Below are positions 15,667-22,029 of a stretch of 37,822 bases of DNA, one piece after another (within the stretch, counting starts at the first letter, position 1; each line of letters opens with the position of its first letter). The notes beneath the pieces are model-generated. The model was not told the origin of the DNA. It saw only the letters and a program-made list of their open reading frames with translations, and did not search any database. Source of the stretch: Candidatus Roizmanbacteria bacterium RIFCSPHIGHO2_02_FULL_40_13b (GTDB taxonomy: Bacteria; Patescibacteriota; Microgenomatia; UBA1406; HO2-37-13b); assembly GCA_001789445.1 (NCBI GenBank), contig MFZQ01000005.1:1-37822 (forward strand), written 5' to 3'. The position numbers were made by a program, and so were the translations under genes.

Positions 15667-16095
15667 ATGGTCAAATTAACTGAAAGCACCAAATCAATAA
15701 GTGCAAAAACATTCGTTCGTAACTGGCGTTTGTTCGATGCGGATCAAAAAGTATTGGGGCGACTTGCCAGTGAAATTGCCTCAAGCTTAATAGGTAAACA
15801 CAGAGTTGATTACGTGGACTATCTAGATATGGGAGACGAAGTGGTCGTTGTTAACGCTCCAAAAGTAGTTGTTACCGGAAGTAAAGCAATAAATAAGACG
15901 TATGATAGCTTTTCTGGATACCCAGGAGGTTTACGAAAAATCTCTTACGAGAAAATGAATGAAAAACGACCGGGGGAAGTGTTGCGACATGCAGTTTCCG
16001 GCATGCTTCCAAAGAATAAATTACGTGATAAGCGGTTGGCACGACTTCATATTTATAGTGGAGAAACGCATGAATTTGCAGCTAAGTTTAAGTAA
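15667..16095 (+). CDS. rplM: 50S ribosomal protein L13 (uL13)
   Basis: ATG 15667 gives 142 residues, the normal L13 length; a frame 11 codons longer would overlap rplQ. Recognisable parts are NWRLFDADQKVLGRLASEIAS, YDSFSGYPGGLRK and HAVSGMLPKNKLRDKRLARL. L13 is an early 50S assembly protein. It lies 1 bp after rplQ and 5 bp before rpsI; the rplM-rpsI pair is conserved in bacteria. Confidence 0.96.
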   Translation: MVKLTESTKSISAKTFVRNWRLFDADQKVLGRLASEIASSLIGKHRVDYVDYLDMGDEVVVVNAPKVVVTGSKAINKTYDSFSGYPGGLRKISYEKMNEKRPGEVLRHAVSGMLPKNKLRDKRLARLHIYSGETHEFAAKFK

Positions 16096-16100
16096 TAATT

Positions 16101-16568
16101 ATGGTAAAAGCAGAAAAAAAAGTAGTCGAGAAAAAGCCAACAGAGAAAAAGCCAAAAGCACTTCAGTATTATGAAGCTGTCGGTCGTCGAAAAACCGCAG
16201 TTGCGCGAGTGCGTCTCTACATCTCACCAACAGGCACGCTTAAAAAAGGAGATATGGTTGTAAATAGCAAACCTGCTTTTGAATATTTTCCTTCAGTTGG
16301 TGAAAAAAATAGATTTCTGGAACCACTTAAGCTTGCAGAAAGTTTGGATCGTTTTATTGTCTCTATAAAGATTTTGGGTGGAGGCAAAAATGGTCAACTG
16401 GAAGCGGCAATTCTAGGCCTTGCCCGAGCGCTTCAAAAAGTAGACATGGGATACCGACAAATACTCAAAGAAAATGATCTTCTAACTCGTGACGGTCGTG
16501 TTCGTGAAAGGCGTAAAGTCGGTACCGGAGGCCGCGCACGACGCAAAAAGCAGTCACCAAAGCGATAA
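16101..16568 (+). CDS. rpsI: 30S ribosomal protein S9 (uS9) with N-terminal lysine-rich extension
   Basis: A 155-residue S9 whose conserved part starts at YYEAVGRRKTAVARVRLY and ends with the tail GGRARRKKQSPKR that reaches the P-site tRNA. The first about 25 residues (KAEKKVVEKKPTEKKPKA) are a K/E-rich extension similar in composition to the tail of L17 just upstream. It is the last gene of the ribosomal superoperon. No terminator with a T run is seen after it. Confidence 0.96.
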   Translation: MVKAEKKVVEKKPTEKKPKALQYYEAVGRRKTAVARVRLYISPTGTLKKGDMVVNSKPAFEYFPSVGEKNRFLEPLKLAESLDRFIVSIKILGGGKNGQLEAAILGLARALQKVDMGYRQILKENDLLTRDGRVRERRKVGTGGRARRKKQSPKR

Positions 16569-16611
16569 GCGTCAAGATATCTTATCCCCACAGTACAACT
16601 CCCCACTTTTG

Positions 16612-16625
16612 CGGTATATATACCG
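16612..16625. promoter_or_regulatory. Perfect 14-bp palindrome, likely operator
   Basis: CGGTATATATACCG is a perfect palindrome that ends one base before the -35-like TGGACA of the XRE gene. Flanking CCAC and GTGG extend the dyad loosely. XRE-type regulators commonly bind such dyads at their own promoters, so negative autoregulation is plausible. The palindrome is also in the only gap after rpsI. Confidence 0.5.
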
Positions 16626-16653
16626 TGGACAATAATTTTATTTAATTTATAAT
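16626..16653 (+). promoter_or_regulatory. Promoter of the XRE-DUF3800 pair
   Basis: TGGACA at 16626-16631, a 16-bp spacer, and TATAAT at 16648-16653. The start point would fall at about 16660, so the mRNA for the ATG at 16661 would be leaderless or nearly so. Confidence 0.6.
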
Positions 16654-16660
16654 AGTTTTT

Positions 16661-16876
16661 ATGAAATATACTTCTCCACTTACTCAACTTACAGATCAAC
16701 TTACGAGAAAACGTAAGGACTTAGGTATATCAAAGAAAGAACTTGCGAGAGAAGCTCAAACTGGAGAAGCAATTATTACTCGACTTGAACGAGGTAATTT
16801 AAATCCCTCTATTCGACTATTACAGAGCATTGCTCGAGCAATGAATACGCACTTCACGATAAATTTTCAGCGATAA
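16661..16876 (+). CDS. XRE-family helix-turn-helix regulator
   Basis: A 71-residue single-domain protein. Residues 10-65 match the Cro/C1-type HTH: LTRKRKDLGISKKELAREAQTGEAIITRLERGNLNPSIRLLQSIARAM. It has no toxin or enzymatic domain. The stop codon overlaps the start of the next gene (TAATG), so the two are translated together. The palindrome beside its promoter suggests it represses its own pair. Similar small HTH proteins serve as antitoxins or regulators; which one applies here is not known. Confidence 0.85.
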   Translation: MKYTSPLTQLTDQLTRKRKDLGISKKELAREAQTGEAIITRLERGNLNPSIRLLQSIARAMNTHFTINFQR

Positions 16877-17505
16877 TGGTATATGTATTTCTTGATGAAA
16901 GTGGTGACTTAGGTTTTAAGAAATCTTCAAGTACATGGTTTTTATTTACGGTTGCAATAACCCCCGACAAAAGAGCACTAGAACGAGTTGTGAAAAGAAT
17001 TCGGAGAACGCTGAGAAAAAAACATAAAAATCTTGGAGAACTACACGCATATCATGCTGATAGTGCAACGCGAAGACGAGTCTTACAAGAGATTTCATCA
17101 TTAAAGGATATACACATAGTATGTGTGATTCTGAATAAGAAAAAAGTATATATTGACTTACAAAATCAAAAAAATTATCTCTATAATTACACTGCAAATA
17201 TCCTATTGGATAGACTTTGTAATAAAAAAACACTAAAAACAAATGAGTTAATAGAGCTATATGTTGATAGAAAAGATACAAATAAAAAACTTCAAGAAAA
17301 ATTTATCATTTACATCTCAGAAGCGATGAATAAAAGAAGACTGGGTGCTTTTTCAATAAAACTACACAAATCAAACGAAAATAAGTCGTTACAAGCGGTT
17401 GATTTTATTTCATGGGCGATATTTCGCAAATATGAAAGAGGGGATTATGAGTTTTATGAAATTATCAAAGCTAAAATAATTGACGAAAAGATTCTATTTC
17501 CTTAA
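16876..17505 (+). CDS. DUF3800 family protein
   Basis: A 209-residue protein with the DUF3800 features: N-terminal YVFLDESGDLGF, a central YVDRKD, and the late acidic LQAVDFISWAIFRKYERGD. Family members are predicted to have an RNase H-like fold with acidic active-site residues; the biochemical role is unknown. DUF3800 genes are frequent in mobile and defence-rich regions. It is coupled by a 1-bp overlap to the XRE gene, which suggests a controlled, possibly toxic or nucleic-acid-acting product; that is inference. Confidence 0.8.
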   Translation: MVYVFLDESGDLGFKKSSSTWFLFTVAITPDKRALERVVKRIRRTLRKKHKNLGELHAYHADSATRRRVLQEISSLKDIHIVCVILNKKKVYIDLQNQKNYLYNYTANILLDRLCNKKTLKTNELIELYVDRKDTNKKLQEKFIIYISEAMNKRRLGAFSIKLHKSNENKSLQAVDFISWAIFRKYERGDYEFYEIIKAKIIDEKILFP

Positions 17506-17511
17506 AACAAG

Positions 17512-17565
17512 AAAGCCTCTTGCTTTGACGGGGCGCCAATTCGGTACCCCAACACAAGAGGTCTT
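17512..17565. terminator. Hairpin between convergent genes, possible terminator
   Basis: CCTCTTG at 17516-17522 pairs with CAAGAGG at 17555-17561, with an inner GGGG/CCCC stem around a small loop. It lies 6 bp after the DUF3800 stop and faces the minus-strand gene at 17690-18004. Read on the minus strand the stem is followed by CTTTCTTGTTTT, a fair T-rich tail; on the plus strand the tail is weak. The long branched form is more elaborate than a simple terminator, so a structured RNA is possible. Confidence 0.4.
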
Positions 17566-17576
17566 ACTCCTTGATA

Positions 17577-17590
17577 GCTATTATAATAGC
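17577..17590. repeat. Perfect 14-bp palindrome
   Basis: GCTATTATAATAGC reads the same on both strands and contains TATAAT in both directions. No -35 sequence lies at a suitable distance on the plus strand. It follows the hairpin at 17512-17565. Function unknown; a protein-binding site is possible. Confidence 0.3.
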
Positions 17591-17657
17591 ACTAAACCTG
17601 AAAAGCAATAAGTAAACAATTCACATCTGTGCGCATCGCCCGCGCCCTAAACACCTC

Positions 17658-17679
17658 ATTCACGATTACGATACAATAG
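17658..17679. repeat. 22-bp imperfect direct repeat, copy 1
   Basis: ATTCAC-G-AT-TA-CGATACAATAG; it matches copy 2 at 18071-18092 at 19 of 22 positions. The two copies flank the small minus-strand gene. They may be regulator sites or traces of an insertion. Confidence 0.35.
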
Positions 17680-17689
17680 ATAGTACACT

Positions 17690-18004
17690 TTATTTATCTA
17701 ATCTTAGATGAGGAGCTTCGGGTTGTTCTGTCTGAGAAGAAGGATTCTGTCGAAATAAATCAAAGCGAATTCGCGCATCATCTCGTATTCTTTGGGCTTT
17801 TGTTTGCCCATATTGTGTTACTAATATGTCCATTCCCATACCTTCGATTGCTGGATCTTCATTTGTAAAACCAGCTTGAAGAAATGCTTGAGCAAGTTCT
17901 CTTGGATCAATTTCTACAGTAATTGGGTTATCAGGATCGGGAAAAGTTCTTTTGCCCGAAGTATCGGTATCTGGGACACCTAGAAATCTTATAAGTTCTC
18001 CCAT
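17690..18004 (-). CDS. Hypothetical protein
   Basis: A 104-residue acidic protein (MGELIRFLGVPDTDTSGK, then IDPRELAQAFLQAGF and DILVTQYGQTKAQRIRDDAR). I recognise no family and see no signal peptide or membrane segment. The frame is supported by a good -10 (extended TGATATAAT) directly upstream of the ATG and T at -1. It is transcribed away from the AAA+ gene at 18157 with 152 bp between the two starts. Confidence 0.6.
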   Translation of the reverse strand: MGELIRFLGVPDTDTSGKRTFPDPDNPITVEIDPRELAQAFLQAGFTNEDPAIEGMGMDILVTQYGQTKAQRIRDDARIRFDLFRQNPSSQTEQPEAPHLRLDK

Positions 18005-18010
18005 ATATAC

Positions 18011-18019
18011 ATTATATCA
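18011..18019 (-). promoter_or_regulatory. Extended -10 element of the minus-strand gene
   Basis: On the minus strand TGATATAAT lies six bases before the ATG at 18004, so transcription would begin about at the start codon (leaderless). No good -35 is seen, as is usual with extended -10 promoters. Confidence 0.5.
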
Positions 18020-18070
18020 AAGTTTTGATGCTTTTGGACTTACCCCGCCCGATATGAATGTTTTGTAATT

Positions 18071-18092
18071 ATTCACCATATCGATACAATAG
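18071..18092. repeat. 22-bp imperfect direct repeat, copy 2
   Basis: ATTCAC-C-AT-AT-CGATACAATAG; see copy 1. This copy lies between the two divergent promoters in the 152-bp gap before the AAA+ gene. Confidence 0.35.
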
Positions 18093-18139
18093 CGCAAACT
18101 ACATTGTTTTTTACCAACTTTTAGACTATATTGTAGACA

Positions 18140-18145
18140 TATAAT
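18140..18145 (+). promoter_or_regulatory. -10 element before the AAA+ gene
   Basis: A perfect TATAAT lies 11 bp before the ATG at 18157; upstream only a weak CTTTTA (18118-18123, 16-bp spacer) could serve as -35. The untranslated leader would be about 5 nt. Confidence 0.45.
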
Positions 18146-18156
18146 ATAGATGAATT

Positions 18157-21100
18157 ATGGATCCTCAACCATCAAACGATCAAGATTCTGCCAAAGACCA
18201 TGCAGTCAACGCTGATTCACCCCTGCCCGAGCTAAAACCTACACTTTTACTGAAATCACAAGAGCCGGTAACCATTAAGGATGAAAAAGATGGTCTAGTT
18301 ATTCCGTATGGAGAAAATACCGTAGTAATTGGAGCCGGGATTGATGAAATTCAAATCCTAGATAAATCGGGCAAGAAAATAGAAGGACTAGATATTACCC
18401 AGACAATGATTTTCGATTGGGATTCAATAAGTAATATTAGAAATGGAAGATTTAGTACATTGGTTCAAACGCATGATCTTAACAATCCAAGTGACCGTTT
18501 TTTAGGTGTTAATGATTTTCCATTACATCTTCAGGCATTTGCTACTTCATTTATTAAAAGGGGTGGTACTAGGAGAGTTGGAATTCCAGCTCGATCGTGG
18601 AAACTTGATGTAATGAAAAGTGGAAAAATGGATGAACGCACAGATGATGGGTACATTCTAATATACCAAAAGGATACTAAACAGTTTATAGCATTTCAAA
18701 CAAAGACAGATGCGGGAGTAGATTTGCCTCCGAGGAATTGGAAGAGATTTGATAGTGTGGATGTATTTATGGATGAATTACCTGAAAATATAAAATCAGA
18801 ATTGAAAGAACTAAATAATGATGCAGTTAATTATAAAAGAATTTCTACAGATCATGATGTTCTTGTGTATGATGATCGTGTTGTTGTGGCAAAACTTGGT
18901 CAGAGTGCCGAAGTGCCACCTGACTTTGTCGATAAAATAATTGGTGTTGGTACAAATATTGTGTCTGATCCTAGAGATACGCAAACAATTTATTATTGTA
19001 AAACAACTAATCCAGAAAGTATATTTCGTCTTGATACAAATGGAGATCCTGCAAGTTGGCATACAGAAGCAGTTGATTTACCACAACAGTATACCGAGAT
19101 TACCAATTTACAAATTGACCCATCAGGACACTTTTTTACCTTTGAATCAAATGAGGAATTCGTTATTTTATCTAGAGATGATCTGACTGAAGTTGCAAAA
19201 ATTCCTAATGTATTACATGGGAAATTAGATCAACACGGAAGAGTGTATGGAATTAACGATGAAGGATGTATGGTCATCTACGATCCAAATTTTCAAGATG
19301 TTGCGCTTGAATTGGAAAAAAGAAGAATAGCACGATTATCCCAAGGATTACGGAGTGATCTATTTGTAAGTGAATCAGCGACCACGCCAGTAGAAAGTGC
19401 TGATCAATTTCAGCATTTGGAGGCTGTTCGCGCGGATCTTGAAGGAACGTTTCAAGCACAACTTCAAACGATTACTCGGCTTGAGGATATGGCAACGGTT
19501 ACTGATGGTCTTAGTCGATTACGTACTCGTCTTCAAAAAGAGGGACTACAACCTGCTCAAATCTCCTTCATCACGGGTGGAATTCAAGATTCAATACGGG
19601 ACGCAGAACACGTACTAGCGGCTCCTGTAGTTGCCCAAAGTTTAGCAGATTTAGATACAAAATTATCTGGAACCTTAACAATAACAACGCTTGCCGAAGC
19701 GAGAGATGATCTTGCTAAATTAAGATCTATGGACAATTTGGTTGATGATGCAACGAGGGCACAGATACGAGCGCTGGAAAATCAGCTCGGGCAACAATCG
19801 ACTGAACTGTTTCGTACAGAAGGAGAAGTAATTACAAGAGATGTTGGTGAAATGGTAGGTGGAGTACGTGCAGAATTGGATGCAATAGTAAGTATGCCTG
19901 ATTTTGCAGATTGGCAAGAATTTAGATTACCACAATTGATTAGTAGACTTGGTGCACTCGCAAATGATTGCCCATTGGAAGCTCACGAAACCCAAAGAAG
20001 TATTTTAGCCGCACGCAGACAACTTCAAGAACTTTCTAAGGAATATGAAACACGGTTTAAAGAAAACTATGCAAAAGTTCGGGAACATGCATCCGAAATA
20101 ATAGATGAACGGGCTGGGCTCATTAGGATAGATATGCATTCGGCAATAGACAGACTTCGAGGAAGGGGTTTTGGTGATCGAGCACAATTTGAAGCATATA
20201 CGGGATCAAGTGAAGCACTCGGACTTCTGCGAACTGAGATTGAAGAGCTCGCACGACAAGATCCTGATGCAGCACGAGAACTAGATAAGGAGCTCAAAAT
20301 AGGAATTGCGAGATTGATGTCAGAAGTTGAACGAGGAGGGCTAACAACGATAGCAGAAACAGGTCAACAAATGATTCTATTTAGAGATACGCTTTTCCCA
20401 CGATGGGAAGGAAAGGTACATGAAAAGGTTCAGAGGCACGTTGATTTGATCTTCATGCCTGATGAGCGAACTAAAGGGCCAGGAGTAAGGGCAGATCAGA
20501 TTTTTGGAGATGTCGGAATAATGGAGATAAATTCGAGAGGTCATCTAGAAAAAAGAAGGATATATCAAGGAATGCAAAACGAAGACGAATGGCGATATGG
20601 CTCTGTACGAACTAAAGGAGCTGATGTATTCCCAACATATGTAAGTCAAGCAGACTATCGACGAATCAAGCAGAGTTATGCAGATTGGAATAGAGGAGAT
20701 GCTTCCACAATACGAAGAACGTTACATGATACGAGGCAAGAGCTACGTGATTTATACAAAGAACGACAACTAGTTGGTAGTCGAGAAGCTGCTGTTGATG
20801 AAGCCTGGAGAGAACGATATCGAGTCTTAATGGATTCATATGCTCAGTACGCAGTTGACAATCATGTTTCAATTCTTTCAAGAATTGATAGACTTCGCAA
20901 CGCTCCTGAGACCAAATTTACGAATGGTGCTGGGTATGTGCCAGAATGGCAAAATCACTGGACAACTGACGAAACTACAGAACAGTATCTAGATGAAATG
21001 GCACAGGTGGCAAAAATGCAACTTGATTTGCAAGAAGGCCTACTTAACCTCAAAGGTCATGCGGGAACAGGAAAAGATATACTCGTCAAAATGTTTTGTA

Positions 21101-22017
21101 ATAGATCAAATAGACAATATTTTCCAATTGACTGTTCGAAATGGACTACTGAATTTGAGCTTTCAGAAGATGTAGTGCTTGAAGCGCAGGACGGTGCATC
21201 AAGAACAGTTAAAGTACCCTCAATCGTACTCAATGCCATAACTACCCCTGGGGCAGTTATGTACTTTAATGAATTTAATGCGATGCCAGAACAAGCGCAA
21301 ATTTTCCTTCATGGCCTGATGGATGAAAAACGAACCCTTACACTTAAAACTAGTTCGGGTAAAGCGGTTAGAGCATTGAGTAGTGTTCTACTTATGGGTT
21401 CAATGAATCCAGGGTATCCAGGAACATTTAATCCACAATTTGCTACAAAGAGCAGAATGGTTGGATTGGAGATAGATTATCCTCCATTGTACAGAGAAAG
21501 TAACTCTGATGATCCTAATCCAAATCCCCCTATTAATTCTGCTGAAGCGTTACGAATTGCACGACAGGTGGATTCTCTTTCAGATTTCACCTTTGATCCA
21601 AACCCAGAACACAATGAGTTTGTACAAATATGGGATAGACATATAAATGGAATCCAAAATGGTGCTACTGATTTGACTACAGAACAAAAATTTGACCTTG
21701 AAGCGATCTTAACGATGGTTGAATTTGCACATAAACTTAGAGAGGGATTCATATTAAAATTCGATAAAGCAAAAGCATCAGCAATTCCAAGAGGGACATT
21801 ATTGATAGATCAACCTATAACAGGTAGAGAGCTGAGAAGAATGGCCGAGGTCCTAAGTAAAATGTCGGCTGAAGAAAAAGCTACATCTAGTCCAGAAGGA
21901 GTTGTAAGAGATTTGATTGAGCAAATTTTCCTTCCCAATATTGACAAGAGAGATGAAAAAGATGAAATAAAAACAGCTATGGCGACCTGGACATCAACCA
22001 AGCGACCAGCTGCATAA
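18157..22017 (+). CDS. Giant MoxR/CbbQ-like AAA+ ATPase with beta-rich N-terminus and coiled middle
   Basis: A 1286-residue soluble protein. Residues about 25-380 are beta-rich with repeated short sheets (for example YYCKTTNPESIFRLD and TFESNEEFVILSRDD), perhaps a beta-propeller. Residues about 385-900 are mostly helical and charged, likely coiled coil. The AAA+ domain follows: Walker A GHAGTGKD at 967-974, Walker B-like VMYFNEFNAMP with N1038-E1039, sensor 1 GSMNPGYPGT with N1084. The NPGY and FNAMP patterns resemble CbbQ/NorQ/MoxR proteins, which remodel partner complexes together with VWA proteins. D974 replaces the usual Ser/Thr and N1038 the usual Asp. The next gene, 12 bp on, encodes such a VWA protein. 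Typical MoxR proteins have about 300-350 residues. Confidence 0.75.
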   Translation: MDPQPSNDQDSAKDHAVNADSPLPELKPTLLLKSQEPVTIKDEKDGLVIPYGENTVVIGAGIDEIQILDKSGKKIEGLDITQTMIFDWDSISNIRNGRFSTLVQTHDLNNPSDRFLGVNDFPLHLQAFATSFIKRGGTRRVGIPARSWKLDVMKSGKMDERTDDGYILIYQKDTKQFIAFQTKTDAGVDLPPRNWKRFDSVDVFMDELPENIKSELKELNNDAVNYKRISTDHDVLVYDDRVVVAKLGQSAEVPPDFVDKIIGVGTNIVSDPRDTQTIYYCKTTNPESIFRLDTNGDPASWHTEAVDLPQQYTEITNLQIDPSGHFFTFESNEEFVILSRDDLTEVAKIPNVLHGKLDQHGRVYGINDEGCMVIYDPNFQDVALELEKRRIARLSQGLRSDLFVSESATTPVESADQFQHLEAVRADLEGTFQAQLQTITRLEDMATVTDGLSRLRTRLQKEGLQPAQISFITGGIQDSIRDAEHVLAAPVVAQSLADLDTKLSGTLTITTLAEARDDLAKLRSMDNLVDDATRAQIRALENQLGQQSTELFRTEGEVITRDVGEMVGGVRAELDAIVSMPDFADWQEFRLPQLISRLGALANDCPLEAHETQRSILAARRQLQELSKEYETRFKENYAKVREHASEIIDERAGLIRIDMHSAIDRLRGRGFGDRAQFEAYTGSSEALGLLRTEIEELARQDPDAARELDKELKIGIARLMSEVERGGLTTIAETGQQMILFRDTLFPRWEGKVHEKVQRHVDLIFMPDERTKGPGVRADQIFGDVGIMEINSRGHLEKRRIYQGMQNEDEWRYGSVRTKGADVFPTYVSQADYRRIKQSYADWNRGDASTIRRTLHDTRQELRDLYKERQLVGSREAAVDEAWRERYRVLMDSYAQYAVDNHVSILSRIDRLRNAPETKFTNGAGYVPEWQNHWTTDETTEQYLDEMAQVAKMQLDLQEGLLNLKGHAGTGKDILVKMFCNRSNRQYFPIDCSKWTTEFELSEDVVLEAQDGASRTVKVPSIVLNAITTPGAVMYFNEFNAMPEQAQIFLHGLMDEKRTLTLKTSSGKAVRALSSVLLMGSMNPGYPGTFNPQFATKSRMVGLEIDYPPLYRESNSDDPNPNPPINSAEALRIARQVDSLSDFTFDPNPEHNEFVQIWDRHINGIQNGATDLTTEQKFDLEAILTMVEFAHKLREGFILKFDKAKASAIPRGTLLIDQPITGRELRRMAEVLSKMSAEEKATSSPEGVVRDLIEQIFLPNIDKRDEKDEIKTAMATWTSTKRPAA

Positions 22018-22029
22018 TTCTATAGTTAT

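Noticed and set aside
17506-18156. CRISPR array near the accessory genes
   Set aside because: The repeats seen there are two imperfect copies of 22 bp with a gene between them, without regular spacers.
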